Notes under the pieces: generated by a model | What the model saw: only the letters and a program-made list of their open reading frames with translations | What the model was told of the DNA's origin: nothing | The model's database searches: none | Source of the DNA: Borovskyia barvae | Taxonomy: Eukaryota; Euglenozoa; Kinetoplastea; Trypanosomatida; Trypanosomatidae | DNA length: 64,000 bases | Reading direction: 5' to 3' | Assembly (NCBI GenBank): GCA_030849085.1 | Contig: JASAOM010001073.1 | Location: 62,001 to 126,000 of the forward strand | In this document: positions 37,893 through 49,253 of the stretch, one piece after another | How the letters are laid out: the number at the start of each line of letters is the position of its first letter | Numbering within the stretch: position 1 is the stretch's first letter | Position numbers and translations under genes: made by a program

Positions 37893-40800
37893 GCGGTGTG
37901 CTGACGACACAAAACCATGCACTGAGACTGGTAAGAGAGAGCGACAAGAGTCTCCTGCATCGCCTTCTCCAGAGACGACCGTAAAGCTGGGCGGGTCAGA
38001 GACGCCTCTGCTAGCGAACCTTCCAATCGAGAAGGAATGTTCTCCGGCATCCCCCGCCAGCTCTTCGGGGTCTACTCCGGCTTCGGTGCCCGCGTCCCCC
38101 GCCTCCGCACTGGTGCCGACCTTCTTTGCTACTGCGTCTGGTAAGGCGGTAACTGTGCGGCGAGGTTCGCTCTTGACGGCCGCCAAGCGGTTCGGCGATC
38201 AGGACGCGCCCGACACAGAAGTGTGCGGCCCAGCGCTGCTGGGCTCTCCCGGTGACAGGACAACGAAATTCCGAAGGACAATGCCGGAAGAGGCGAACGC
38301 CGTTCGGGCTGGTACCTCGACCCTCGCGACAGATCTTCAGAGCGTCGATACACTCTTCGCTACCGCTTCAGGTACGCCGGTACGCGTTAGCGTCGCGTCG
38401 ATGCGCAAGGCAGCAGAGGTATTGGGCGTCGATACAGCTACTGAAACAGCAGCGCTTGCCAACTCGGAGAATAGCGCCACCACAGCACCTCATATATCTG
38501 CCGCCTCTTCCTCCTCTCTTCCTTCGCAGGTCCGTGAGTCCTCTGGGGAAATGGCGAATTCGGGGTCGACAGTCGCAGAACGAGTCCCTCCGGTCCCTGA
38601 AGCGTTCGCTATGGGCAGACGACGCCGCGGCTTCGTACCACCGCAGCAACGCCACCCATCGCAACCCCCAACATCTGCTTCGCTACCTGCGACGGTAGTG
38701 CGACCCATGCAGCGCACCAGTCTTCCACTTCTACGTCTGGATCCCCGCGTTTGCGACAGCGGTGTCGTCGCCCCAGCACCATCTCTGCAGGACACCGCAT
38801 CCCACGCCTACACGTTCACAGGAATGCAGTGTGGCCCTGTTCTTGCTGCGTCTCTTGGGGTCAAGGACTCCGAAGCTGTCCAACCGCTACACTGGCACGC
38901 ACTACTGCTCAAACTTGGGGCAAGTGCGAAGCATTGCACTCTAGCGTGGTGCCAGCATGCGCTTGTGTCTGCGATGATGCGCATGTGCCTGGCAGACGAT
39001 GCGTCGCTTGGACAGGGTCCGCACAGTTTGTTTTCTGCAACTTCAGTGCTCCTTTGCCTTATGCTGCTCTACAACACGGAGATGGTGAACGGGGAGCGGC
39101 CAGCACTCCGAAAGATGGTCGAGGGGGACATCTCTTGCGCTTCGCTAGCGATACTGTACCTGAGCTCTGTTCGTGAAGAGCGCACCGCGCCCCACATGCG
39201 CATTGTAACTCTCTCCGACGGTGTCTATCACCTCCGGGCAACATGTGACGTGCCGCTGAGCAACCTTATCCGCGAAGGCGTGTTACGTCCTGGGCAGAAG
39301 ATGGCGGTGTGTGGGGCGAAATCTCTGCTCCACGGCCACTGCTCTCCGACAGAGTGTGGAGATCAGGTGGCCCTGAGTGTCAACTTCAACTGCGTCCGTG
39401 CAGTGGCTGCCCTAACACCGCTCGGCGTCTGTCGCGGAGAACCGCGGCCGCTACCCTTGTCACACGTTCACCCTCATGGTGGACTCGTCCCGGCCATCGA
39501 GGGGGTAGTGGCGCGCGTGCTGCCGCCATTTTATATATCACAAGGTACTGAGGAGCTCCCTCCTCTTACCTCCCATGGAGGATGCGCCACTCGGGAACGA
39601 ACGGTACGAACGGTACGGTGTGCCCACGCCCAGCTTCAACGGGTGGACCGACTGCAGCGGGGATTGGTGGAGGGAAAGATGTATGGGGAAGAGGGCGGGG
39701 AGGCACAACAGCTGTCCCGAATAACATCGCTACTCCTTGTCAACAACGGAGCTGAGGCCCTCGTACAGCAATGGGAGACAATAGAAGAGCGAAGCCTTCT
39801 TTCCGACGAGGACAGCGCGACGTCGTTGCCGGTCGAAGGAAGCTGGGCTACTCTTTACGCTGTTAACCCCGCGAAGTCGCGCACCGCCGCTGCTCCCTTC
39901 TCGCGGGCGAAGCTATTCTTTTCCTCCCGTCGGCTCCACTACGCGCCGTCCAAGCGGCCACTCCAGCGCATGCGCGCGATATGGTGCAACACGGCAGACC
40001 TTCGTTCTACGATCGGCATGGGCGACGTGGCAGATGTGGGTGGCCTCTTCGTGGGGAGCCACCGGAACGGAGAGGGCACATTCGCACTCGTCCTGATGCG
40101 CGACGACACCTATGCGCTTCTTCAGATCCCCCTTGCCTCCCCCAGTCGATGCCTCTCACTGCCCCTTCCATCCTCCGAACAGGTCCCTGTGGTGCTTCTC
40201 AACATGACGTTCCTCACTGCAGAGGATCCAACAGCCGGCTCAGATTGCTGCCGATTCTTCGCCAACGAGTACACTGTCCTCCTCCAGCGATCCACGCAGC
40301 CTGATCTGGTGGAGGTGTTGGACGGCGCTGCTCGGCTGCAAACGCTGATGGAAGGAGCCCCTCAGAAGCACACCGCTCGCAAAACAGAAATTTTCCGCTC
40401 CCTCGATGAGGCCCTCTCGTCGGGCGGGGGTGTCGCCAGCCCGACCGCCGTCTCGGACATCGGTCGTGAGGCGCGAATGTCCGTGGAGATGCCCGCCCAC
40501 GATGGCGCCGACGTGGCTCCGCTGCTGGCTACCACTGCTGCCAGGAGGCCCACAGGAGTGGCTGGGACGTCGCTGCCTCCACAGGAAGCGAGGCTGCCTT
40601 ATTACCTTCGAGAAGGAAATGGCAAGGCCATCAATAAGAAGCTGCAAGGGGTGCGCATACCCGCCCTTCACCCCACGACCGCCCTTCCTGCGTCGACGAA
40701 GATCATCCCAACCCACGATCGAGCAGGGCGCGAAGAGATGCCGCCGCGATCGTCGGGGGCGGGACCCCTCGAGCTAAGCCGCCATTATGGCAATCCGCTG

Positions 40801-41373
40801 GACTTGATATTCCTCTACGACCCAAAGCTCCAACGCCGTGCGTGGCACCCGCTTCACGATCCGCTTCTAGGAAGTGGTGATGCCCCACGCGACGCAGCCA
40901 CCGCCGCTGCCCAACCCACCACTATTCCCTTTCAGCGTGCGCAACTGTGCTGGCGCGTTTCTTCAAATTCGGCGGACGACATTGTGTGCCAGATAACTGA
41001 TCGAAAAAAGTTTTGCGAGTTCATGGAGAGTGTCTGCCCTTTGCAAGATCTCTGCTTCACCGTTGGGGATACTGGACACATCGATGTTTCCTTGCTAAGA
41101 AGTGAGCGCGTAAAGCTGTGGAGAAGGGCAGATGCGTCAACGGTGTGGTGGCGCTTCTTTACTGACTCGCGGCTCCTCTCTAACGCGGCGGACGTGGAGA
41201 ACGCCTCTGTGGGACAGCTGTGGTGGCTCTCTCAAGAATGGATGGAGACGATGCAGATTGTGCAAGGCAAGCTGAGGGCAGCTTTTTTCTTCTTCTGTCT
41301 TCGCGGAGACGAGCTGCGTCACCTGCAGCTGATCTCCAGCAGCTGTGACGTATCAGCGCTTCCGTATGATTGA
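37801..41373 (+). CDS. BRCA2: BRCA2 homologue with N-terminal NZF-like zinc finger and two BRC repeats
   Basis: The product is 1190 aa. Residues 6-23 form a RanBP2/NZF-type zinc finger, C-x2-C-x10-C-x2-C. It carries Thr10-Phe11 and Met22, the triad used for ubiquitin binding by NZF fingers. Two BRC repeats follow, FFATASGKAVTV (about 108-135) and FATASGTPVRVS (about 186-212), which bind RAD51. After a disordered linker, a helical domain (around 355-400, LHWHALLLKLGAS) leads into an OB fold (around 440-550, with VTLSDGVYHLRA and VLRPGQKMAVCGA), as in the BRCA2 DNA/DSS1-binding domain. Further OB-like sequence probably follows. Two BRC repeats agree with Leishmania and T. cruzi BRCA2 (T. brucei has many). 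The protein loads RAD51 onto single-stranded DNA in homologous recombination. A short overlapping upstream frame may dampen translation. Confidence 0.95.
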   Translation: MDEIACPYCTFLNPCTKMKCGMCLKLLRKRERCADDTKPCTETGKRERQESPASPSPETTVKLGGSETPLLANLPIEKECSPASPASSSGSTPASVPASPASALVPTFFATASGKAVTVRRGSLLTAAKRFGDQDAPDTEVCGPALLGSPGDRTTKFRRTMPEEANAVRAGTSTLATDLQSVDTLFATASGTPVRVSVASMRKAAEVLGVDTATETAALANSENSATTAPHISAASSSSLPSQVRESSGEMANSGSTVAERVPPVPEAFAMGRRRRGFVPPQQRHPSQPPTSASLPATVVRPMQRTSLPLLRLDPRVCDSGVVAPAPSLQDTASHAYTFTGMQCGPVLAASLGVKDSEAVQPLHWHALLLKLGASAKHCTLAWCQHALVSAMMRMCLADDASLGQGPHSLFSATSVLLCLMLLYNTEMVNGERPALRKMVEGDISCASLAILYLSSVREERTAPHMRIVTLSDGVYHLRATCDVPLSNLIREGVLRPGQKMAVCGAKSLLHGHCSPTECGDQVALSVNFNCVRAVAALTPLGVCRGEPRPLPLSHVHPHGGLVPAIEGVVARVLPPFYISQGTEELPPLTSHGGCATRERTVRTVRCAHAQLQRVDRLQRGLVEGKMYGEEGGEAQQLSRITSLLLVNNGAEALVQQWETIEERSLLSDEDSATSLPVEGSWATLYAVNPAKSRTAAAPFSRAKLFFSSRRLHYAPSKRPLQRMRAIWCNTADLRSTIGMGDVADVGGLFVGSHRNGEGTFALVLMRDDTYALLQIPLASPSRCLSLPLPSSEQVPVVLLNMTFLTAEDPTAGSDCCRFFANEYTVLLQRSTQPDLVEVLDGAARLQTLMEGAPQKHTARKTEIFRSLDEALSSGGGVASPTAVSDIGREARMSVEMPAHDGADVAPLLATTAARRPTGVAGTSLPPQEARLPYYLREGNGKAINKKLQGVRIPALHPTTALPASTKIIPTHDRAGREEMPPRSSGAGPLELSRHYGNPLDLIFLYDPKLQRRAWHPLHDPLLGSGDAPRDAATAAAQPTTIPFQRAQLCWRVSSNSADDIVCQITDRKKFCEFMESVCPLQDLCFTVGDTGHIDVSLLRSERVKLWRRADASTVWWRFFTDSRLLSNAADVENASVGQLWWLSQEWMETMQIVQGKLRAAFFFFCLRGDELRHLQLISSSCDVSALPYD

Positions 41374-42686
41374 TAGATGAAGGGGTGGAGAAGGAGGTAG
41401 CGGACCAGATGCACTGGATTGCGAATGATGTTTGTCTTCCCATCTTTCTGTTGAGAGGTAAAGAACAGTGCAGCGACTTCTTCGCCGTCAAACACCCCCT
41501 CTGTATGCGAGAGAGAGCAAAAGGGATTCGGGAAGAGCGCACAGAAAAAGGAGAGGGGGGACAGAAGCCCCCTCTTCTCTCTCCCCCTTCCGGTATACAT
41601 AACCGGCAAGGTATGATGTGGCCTTCGTATCCATCATCTTGGCCACGGTACTCACACCCGGTGCTGCTTTTCCTTCTTTGGGGGTCTTGTACTCCCTTGG
41701 CCTCCCCTCTACGACGAGTTGAGCGGGGAGAACGTTTTTGAGTCAAGGGAGGAGGAGCGCAGGGGTGCTGATGCTCCTCCTTTCCTTTCCCTGTGTGGCG
41801 TTTCACGCCCCCCCTTCCTCTCTGGTGTTTTCTTCTTGCCCATCATGCCATGAATGCTCTTGCTTTCTTCACTCCTGTCTCTTCCCGTCTTCCCTCTTGA
41901 TAAATCGCCCCTCTCTCCTCTCCCTCCGCGTGTATGGTGCCATATGCTACCAAACTGCTTGGGTGCTCCGGATGGGATGTGCCCTCTTGGGTTTACGGCA
42001 AAAGCTTTCCTTCTCAGTCGCGGATTATCTTTTGCCACAACCACGCATACATATATATAAATATATATAGTTTTCTTTTTGGTTCTTGCCCTTCTTGAGC
42101 ATAGCGAAAGATCAAGTCGGGTTTCGAGTGGTATTTGTGCGTGGGAGCGAGTCTACGCCTTACCGGTCTGAACACTCCGTCGGCAGCTCCATTTCCCTTC
42201 TCTTCCCCTCTTCCTTTCTTCCCCCACCCTCTGGTTGGACTCTCGCATCTTTCTTTCCCTTTTCCTTTTGTTTCTTTGGCAGCTGCCGCGTGGACTCTGT
42301 GGAATACCTAGGGCTTACCCTGTAAGGAGCAAGCCAGCGGTACGAAGAGCCTTCATAGACGTGAGCACCGCGAATAGGGGGAAAGAAAGAAGTAGCGAAC
42401 AGCTGGCACCGAGGACGGAGGTCATACCAGTCAGTTTGTTGTACCGCTGCCGTGCCTGGGGAAGATCTGCGAACGTTCGAGATATCCCCCCCCCTTCTCT
42501 CAGCCAACGCAGCTCTGAAGTACATATCCTCTCCTTTATATATTTATCTATATAGATAATATTGGTGCTAGTTGCACCATCACCTAACGAAGCGAGCTAA
42601 AGATTGCAGAATATATATATATATATATATATACTTTCTCACAAAGACACCACACACACAAAAAGAACAAAGACAGAAGAGACATA
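41374..42686. other. Intergenic
   Basis: No supported gene. It contains a hairpin near 41553-41575 (GAGGGGG/CCCCCTC), TA-rich sequence at 42048-42070, a perfect 16-bp palindrome TTATCTATATAGATAA at 42544-42559 and a (TA)n run at 42610-42632, just before the ASF1 leader. Confidence 0.65.
42544..42559. repeat. 16-bp perfect palindrome
   Basis: TTATCTATATAGATAA is its own reverse complement and lies about 130 bp upstream of the ASF1 start. It may be incidental to the AT-rich leader region. Confidence 0.85.
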
Positions 42687-43163
42687 ATGGCGGACCCTAT
42701 AGTGCAGCTTCTCGAGATCGAGCTGCTGGGCGCGAACCCAGACGCGTACGCAAAACCTTTTCAGTGGCGCATGCGACTTGAGGCGACCGCTAGCCTACCG
42801 GAGACGGTCTCAGTGTCCTTTGTGTGGGTGGGAAGTGCCTCTTCGCCCCAGTTTGATCAAGTGCTGGATGACTTCGAGGTAGGTCCGCTAGAAATGGGGA
42901 CGACCGAGTTTACGTTAGAGTGTGACGCTCCCCAGATGGCGTTGGTGCCGCCAGAGGATGTGGTGGGGGTCACCATCTTGCTCATCTCCTTCCAATACCG
43001 TGGCCAGGAGTTTCTGCGCGTGGGGTACTACACGCAGGTGGCATACTTTGATGCGCACCTGAACCAGAATCCTCCTCCGATGCCGCAACAGGAATTGCTA
43101 GGGCGGTTCGTGGCTATGCCGCAACCGGCTGTCACGGTGACGCCAATCGAGTGGAACCAATAG
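42687..43163 (+). CDS. ASF1: ASF1 histone H3-H4 chaperone
   Basis: The product is 158 aa, close to the conserved core of ASF1 (about 155 aa), with no acidic C-terminal tail. It is an immunoglobulin-like fold. Recognisable ASF1 signatures are NPDAYAKPFQWRMRLE (matching NP...F.NPFQFEI.FE), VWVGSASSPQFDQVLDDFEVGP, the DAPQMALVPPEDVVGVTILLISFQYRGQEF segment (given here across its conserved VGVT and YRGQEF cores) and RVGYYTQVAY. It escorts H3-H4 to assembly factors during replication and repair, acting in nucleus and cytoplasm. Trypanosomes have two ASF1 paralogues; which one this is cannot be decided from sequence alone. The start is the first ATG after the (TA)n/CA-rich leader. Confidence 0.96.
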   Translation: MADPIVQLLEIELLGANPDAYAKPFQWRMRLEATASLPETVSVSFVWVGSASSPQFDQVLDDFEVGPLEMGTTEFTLECDAPQMALVPPEDVVGVTILLISFQYRGQEFLRVGYYTQVAYFDAHLNQNPPPMPQQELLGRFVAMPQPAVTVTPIEWNQ

Positions 43164-44332
43164 AGCGGATCAAGTCTTCTCCCTTTACTTCTCGTTTCCT
43201 TTGAGCTCTTTGCATTCTCTCTTCTTTCTTTGTGAAAACCGTGCACCGTTGCCGGAGCGCCGTTTAGTCGAACTTCATCTCTCGTTTGCTGCATTCACAT
43301 GAGAAAGAAAGGGATAAAGGTAAGCGAAGTCGTAACGTGAGAAAAAAGCTTTCGCACCTGAGAGAGTTATGGAGTTTGTATGTGGGGGGAAGGGAGGTCC
43401 TTCTTTGATTTGTTTCGCGTGTGATGAATCTGCCAAGCTATACCTGTTATGAGAGGAAATCGAGGCGGAGATTCGTATCGTCGACAAAGCTTGGAGCACG
43501 CCTGAACTAGGTCCTTGGTTATTCTCGGTTGGTGTGTGCGTGTGTGCACAGGTGCGTGTGGGCGCTTAGGTGGAGCAGCGAACGTGTTTTTTCTTAAGGA
43601 GAACATTCTGCTTCCTTGTTGTGCGTGGTTTGCTCTTTGTTTTGGGTGAGGTGAGAGCGCATAGGCGCCTGCATCTCCTGTTATGGTGCGGGGAATCGAG
43701 AGGGTTGGGAAGGTGGTACGCTCGAGGAAGAGAGCTCAGGCATCTTCTCGCGAACGTTTGTCGGCGTGGGTGTGCGAGGGGTGTGCACCCTTTCGCGTGT
43801 GGGATTGCTGGATGATGGACTGCGTTGATATCGCCTTCATCTCCATTGAACTCTGCCACCACTGACGCTTTTGTGGGGAAGAAAAGGGGGGGTGGAGGCT
43901 AGAGAAATCTCAAAAACAAAGCCGTATATAGAAGCACATGCGGAGGAAAGGGGGAGGGGAGGGAGGGCAGGCTGGCGGCGGTGGAGGTCATAGAAAAAGT
44001 ATTTCCTGCTGCAAGCGTCTCTGTTCCTTTTTTGTGTTTGTGGTTGTTGCGCCGCACATCCATTATAGATGAATTGGATTAATTCTACTCTCTCTGACTT
44101 TTTTCTTTTTTTTTTTGAGGGGGGTTGTTACGTTCTCGTTTCGCTTTTCCCGTATCGCTCCTCTTCCCCCCTCTTCTCTTGTTTGCATGCTTGTCGCGAT
44201 TGGAGGCAAAAAACAAAAGGAGGAAGAGAGGGAGAGAAAGGCGACTGATGCGTTATAGGCGAATTGCGGTGGAGGTGGGCATTATGTGATGCACGCAAAG
44301 ACGTGCTGTGACGTCACAAAACACAACAGACA

Positions 44333-44366
<34 letters not shown>

Positions 44367-45358
44367 AGCTCTCGTCTTTTAGAGGAGAGGAGCACTCTCC
44401 CATGTTCTGGGCAGAAATGTGCGCCTGGTGATCGGCACTTCCGCAGATGGGTGGCAGCTTGGATGGTCGGACCTGCAACACTACCCCGCGTCGCCTTCTT
44501 TTCCCGCTCCCCCCCCCTCCAGGTATTTCACATCGTAGCCACCACCAGCATCATCTTCGTCATCCTTGCCAGCCTCTTCCCATCCTCACTTTTGTACGAT
44601 AGAGCACGCTTCTCCTTCCTTCTTCTTTTGGCAGGGTCACTAATGAAAATACACAGGGAGCTCCTTGGCCTCGTCTTACCAAAACGGAAGTCTGGCGAGC
44701 TGGTGGCGGCAGTCCATACAAGCGGGCGTGTGGTGCAGGTGCGAGGTGGGAGGAGGAGGGGGGCGAGGGCAAAGTGAGGATTTCATGGAAGGAAACGAGG
44801 AGCGTGTCGATGGAGGAGAAAGAGAGGGATAGATGGACGGATCCACATTTTCTATTCCCTTCCTTGGCCTTCCGTCTCTTTTTCTTCTCTGCGTCTTTTC
44901 ATTTCGTAGTTCGGTAGTCCATGCGCTTTTCTGCCGTTCGCAATGCACCGTTCCCTTCGCGACAAGACACTCTTCTTCTCTCCGGTATACGCCCCTTTCC
45001 CCACCACTCTCTCTCGCTGGCCGCTCTTCTCGATTGCTTATTTCGGAGAGAAAGGGGTTCATTCCCCTTTGAAAGGAAGGTTCCACCGCAGTATTATATA
45101 AATACATATTCCCTCTCTCGCTCGCTATCCATAGACGCACCACACGACGAAGACAAAGCGAAGACGTGCCGCTTCTTCTGATTCTTCGCTTTGCCTCGAC
45201 AACGGTTGAAGCACAACAAAAGGCGAAGCAAAAAAGAGAGAGTGAGACGTCCATCGTGCATATATTTTAGAAGCACCTAAAGAAGCACCCACTCATACAC
45301 ATACTCATATTTAAGCAATATCCCGAACGTCTGTTCGCGACTGCCCTGGGGAAGCAAA
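43164..45358. other. Intergenic
   Basis: No supported gene in 2.2 kb. It includes G-rich sequence (about 43880-43985), a T-run near 44100-44118, a (TA)15 at 44335-44364 and pyrimidine tracts near 44990-45030 and 45110-45130 that could serve the downstream gene. Confidence 0.65.
44335..44364. repeat. (TA)15 microsatellite
   Basis: Uninterrupted AT/TA run between ASF1 and the coiled-coil gene. Confidence 0.95.
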
Positions 45359-46231
45359 ATGCTGTCTTCCAGCGAACTTAATGCCTTGATTCGAGACGAG
45401 CGCGCATGGCGGAGAGCAGCGCAGATGCCTATGGAAGAGGACCCGATTGGCGCAGGTCGTGGGTCCAGCAGCGACGGGACGTGGCTGGTTTTCCGGCGTG
45501 GCTGCAGTGAGAATGCCTTCAGTTTAAAGTTTTCGAACACGCTGCGGGCCTCGCCAACCTCGGAAAGTTCTGGTTCTGTCGCATCGCGTTGGACGGTACC
45601 GCGACATCGGTGGGACAAGAGTGCACGCTGTGACGACCGAGGCCCCTCCGCTGACCCGCTGCAACGTCTGTTGTCCCTTAACCTCCGCAAGAAAGGCAAG
45701 GATGTACAGCTTCTGCTGCAGAAGGATGCCGTCGCCGCGAAAGCCCGTGCACGCGCCGCCTCGCATGAAGCGAAGGAGCGGAAGTGGAAAGAGGCCTTCA
45801 CGCAGGCTCGGCAGGAACTGCTTGTCTGGGAACGCGTTGCACGACATCAGCTGATAGTGGAATCAAAACGCCGCTGGTATATGATGACGTCCGCCTTTTT
45901 GAAGGAGGCTCGTCAGCTGCTCACCCTCTCAGAGCTGGAGGCACGGCGAGTCCTGTTTCGTGACTGGCAGACGCAGAAGGAAGCTATCATGCAGTTGCAC
46001 ACCACCGAAACCCTCTTGGAGACAGGCATGTCCCCTCGTCAGCTAAAGAAGATTTGTCAGCTTATGGGACGTGAGACGCTGGCACGAAGGAGGCTGCAAG
46101 TGTTGGCAGACGAGGATCGTGCGCTGTTGGAACAGCTCCTACACCTTCAAAACATCAAGGCACGAGAGAGAGAGATCACATGTGCTCGGCGTAGGGAGGA
46201 GTCGTGCCAAAACCGCCTCAGATTACTGTGA
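45359..46231 (+). CDS. Hypothetical basic coiled-coil protein
   Basis: The product is 290 aa and I do not recognise it. The N-terminal 100 residues are polar, with little predicted structure. From about 105 to the end the sequence is rich in Arg, Lys, Glu, Leu and Ala with heptad-like spacing, so it is probably a long helix or coiled coil (for example QLLLQKDAVAAKARARAASH, LLTLSELEARRVLFRDWQ and ETLARRRLQVLADEDRALL). No signal peptide, membrane segment or enzyme motif is seen. A single clean frame with GC3-biased codons, and its position in the array, support a real gene. The ATG at 45359 is the first in the frame. Confidence 0.82.
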   Translation: MLSSSELNALIRDERAWRRAAQMPMEEDPIGAGRGSSSDGTWLVFRRGCSENAFSLKFSNTLRASPTSESSGSVASRWTVPRHRWDKSARCDDRGPSADPLQRLLSLNLRKKGKDVQLLLQKDAVAAKARARAASHEAKERKWKEAFTQARQELLVWERVARHQLIVESKRRWYMMTSAFLKEARQLLTLSELEARRVLFRDWQTQKEAIMQLHTTETLLETGMSPRQLKKICQLMGRETLARRRLQVLADEDRALLEQLLHLQNIKAREREITCARRREESCQNRLRLL

Positions 46232-47615
46232 GAGAAGGCCGTCGACTCGGCACGCCGGGTTTATCCTGAGTCCAAAGACGGTGACATCGATGTAAGTCCA
46301 GCAGGATGTGGCGCTCGTACAGGATAATCTTTTTTTCTTTTCGCTCTCATCATTATCATTTCGTTCTCTCACTGGTTCACAACGGCTTTCTTCATCCATG
46401 CTCGAAGGGATAGCATGTACCTCCAACCCCCACCACATTAAAAGATGTTGCATGAACTACAAGGCTATACATCCATCAGTATACTCTTCTACGAAGGCAA
46501 CGTATAGGGCTTTATCTTTATATATCTATGTATAGATCTGCTTCATAGATAGATCAGCTAACTCGCCCCCCCCCTTCGTTCTTATTTTCTTTTCTCCAGA
46601 ACTCTTGCCTCCTCTCCATTTTTGTGTGTTGGATGGGCCGGTCGAAAACGAGGACGAGAAGGGAATGGCACTCACTTGCAGATGATATGACGGCTTGCTT
46701 GTGGGCGTAGTTCTGCTGTATTTTGAATTTTGTGCCGATGCGTGGCAATCGGTGGGTATATGCCGGTGATGCCTCGCATGACTTTGCCTTGGAACGGGGA
46801 GAGAAGGCGGGGAGGGATGTGGAAGTGGAAAAGTAGAAGTAACTCACTAGCATTGATGCACGAATAGCTGCATGAAGGAAGCCTCTCATCAAAGAACTGC
46901 TATTGTTCCCTTGCACGCTCTTGCTGAAGCTCCTGGTGGTGTCCAGGAACCCGACCCTTCCCCCTTGTATCTTCAAAGAGAGAATTTGGGAGATGGTTGA
47001 GAGGTGGATGTCGGCCGTCGCCCTGCGTTGCCCTCTTTCCTCGAGTGTTTTTCTATGCGTAAGCGCTGTCGAGGGGGGAGGAGAGAGTCCCTCTGCAAAT
47101 CGTCTGCGGCAAAAGATCTCCCCTTCATCTTTCTCCATGGAACATAATCTTCCCCTTTCGCGGCGCTCGTCTCATTCTCTCTCTCTCTCTCTCTCTCTTT
47201 TCCATTCGAGCGATATTCCTGTACGGCGGGCGGTTCACCGTTGGGCACAGCGTGCCGCCTCTTCTCACGTCTTTACTTTTTTTTTTGTTCTCCTCCGTGT
47301 CACGTCACCGTGGCGCATCATCGGCCGGTTGAGCCGCATGTGATGTGGCTGGCTGCGGGGGTAACACGTCACGACACTTGAAACCCCTTCATCCTCTAAT
47401 TACTATTTTTGTTTGTTGGGTATCGGAGTACGGGATTCCGTTTTGCATCTCTTTCCCTCTCTCCCTCCTTCCTCCTCTCTTTTATCGCTTCAGTCTCTCT
47501 CTCTCTCTTTCGATATATTTGCTGATATAGTGGTTGAAGTGATCTGCACAAGGAAAGAGGGAGGTGTGGAGAGGGAGGGGAGGGGGGAGCTGAACGGAGA
47601 GGAAGATAAGGAACG
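46232..47615. other. Intergenic
   Basis: No supported gene. A small inverted repeat (TATCTATG at 46523-46530, CATAGATA at 46544-46551) and a (CT)n tract near 47178-47198 are present. Pyrimidine-rich sequence at about 47448-47512 with following AGs is the likely acceptor region for the phosphate permease. Confidence 0.65.
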
Positions 47616-49253
47616 ATGGCTCACGCATATCTGTGGATTTTTATTGCCGGGATTTTCGTTTCCTTCCTGACCGGTGCAGGAGTGGGTATGAATGACCTCA
47701 GCAACGCCTTTGGGACGACGTATGGAGCGAAGGTGCTCACCCTCTCTCAAATTGTCATCCTCGCTTCGGTGTGCGAGTTCTCCGGTGCAGTCAGCTTGGG
47801 TGGGGCAGTGACCGCCACGATCTCGGGGGGCATCGCCAACCCCGCGGACTTTGCGGAAGAGCCGTACCTGTTTATGTACGGGATGCTTTGTGCGTGTGGG
47901 GCCGCCTTCTGCTGGCTGGCCCTTGCCACGTGGCTGACCCTTCCGGTCTCCTCAACGCATAGCATCTGTGGCGGTGTCATGGGATTCGCTTTGGTGTACG
48001 GTGGAACGCGATCGGTGAGCTGGGCGGACAGCCAAGACGACTTTCCATATGTGAGAGGGGTTGCTCCCATCATCGCATCGTGGTTTATCTCTCCGCTGCT
48101 CGCCGGCGCTGTTGCATCCATCATTTTTGGTGGAGTGCGGAGGTTCGTCTTACGCCCCTCCAACTCAGCTCAGCGAGCCATCGTGACCCTTCCTCTCATC
48201 ATCGGCGTCACCTTCTTCCTGGAGTCCTTCTTTATTATCTACAAGGGGGCAAAAAGTGTCTTGCACTGGGGCGTGGGTCGTGCTGTGTGGGTGGCACTGT
48301 GGATTGCAGTGGTAGCTGGGGCGCTTTCGCTGGGGCTCATTCCTGTGCTGAAGCGCCGCGTGGCGCGAATGGAGCAAGCTGCTGCTGCTGCTGCCGCCAC
48401 AGTGGTAGTGGTGGACCGGCAGCAGGGCTATAACGAGCGCAAGAGGGAAGAAGAGATGATGCTTCGCCGCTGCAATGACGAACTGCCAATCAAAGTGGGC
48501 AACGCTGGAAGATTGGACGATAAAGAGAGCCGCTCCTCACCTCACGTGACAGCGATGCCTGCCGCGTCATTGACGCCGTCGCCAGGTGATGAGGGAGAAG
48601 GGTTTAAGATGGAGCCTACGCCAGGCGCTGTAGTGAATGAAGGGAGTATCGTTGGGGGAAGTGACGATGCCGTTTCGGTCGTAGAAGTGCAGCCAGTCAC
48701 GACCAGCGGGTTGGACGTTCCGCTGTACGACTCGCAAGCCGAGATGGTCTACCGGTTTCTTCAAGTATTCACCGCCGTTTGTGCCTCCTTCGCTCACGGG
48801 GCCAGTGACGTGAGCAACGCCGTCGGCCCTCTGGCAGCGATCTACGCCGTGTACCAGACGAGCTCCGTAGAATCGACGACCTCGATTCCGGTGTGGGTGC
48901 TCTGCCTTGGTGGCTCCGGTTTAGTTCTCGGATTGTCGACCTTCGGGGTGCGTCTGATGCGTCTCTTAGGAGAGGAAATCACCGTGATCACACCGAGCCG
49001 TGGATTTTCTGCGGAACTTTCCACGGCGCTGGTGGTGTCCTTCGCCTCCGGCTATGGTATTCCTGTGTCATCGACCCACTGCATCACGGGCGCTGTGGTA
49101 GCCATCAGCATGATGGACGTTGGTATACGCAAGGTGCGGTGGATAATGGTGCTCAAGATGTACGCAGGCTGGATCTTTACTCTTGTGGTGACGGCCACCG
49201 TGTCTGCAATTTTCTTCGCTCAGGGCATCAACGCCCCTTCTCGGAGAGCGTAA
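47616..49253 (+). CDS. PiT-family phosphate permease
   Basis: The product is 545 aa. It has the inverted-repeat architecture of the PiT (SLC20/Pho89) family, with signatures GMNDLSNAFGT (24-34) and HGASDVSNAVGP (394-405), matching the GxNDxxN motif that forms the phosphate/cation site. There are about six hydrophobic segments before and four to five after a long cytosolic loop (about 245-375) that is acidic, Ser-rich and carries a poly-Ala stretch. PROSITE-like LPVSSTHS and IPVSSTHC motifs occur once in each half. The likely role is Na+- or H+-coupled inorganic phosphate uptake at the plasma membrane or an internal membrane. The ion coupled cannot be read from sequence. The start is the first ATG in the frame. 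Confidence 0.95.
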   Translation: MAHAYLWIFIAGIFVSFLTGAGVGMNDLSNAFGTTYGAKVLTLSQIVILASVCEFSGAVSLGGAVTATISGGIANPADFAEEPYLFMYGMLCACGAAFCWLALATWLTLPVSSTHSICGGVMGFALVYGGTRSVSWADSQDDFPYVRGVAPIIASWFISPLLAGAVASIIFGGVRRFVLRPSNSAQRAIVTLPLIIGVTFFLESFFIIYKGAKSVLHWGVGRAVWVALWIAVVAGALSLGLIPVLKRRVARMEQAAAAAAATVVVVDRQQGYNERKREEEMMLRRCNDELPIKVGNAGRLDDKESRSSPHVTAMPAASLTPSPGDEGEGFKMEPTPGAVVNEGSIVGGSDDAVSVVEVQPVTTSGLDVPLYDSQAEMVYRFLQVFTAVCASFAHGASDVSNAVGPLAAIYAVYQTSSVESTTSIPVWVLCLGGSGLVLGLSTFGVRLMRLLGEEITVITPSRGFSAELSTALVVSFASGYGIPVSSTHCITGAVVAISMMDVGIRKVRWIMVLKMYAGWIFTLVVTATVSAIFFAQGINAPSRRA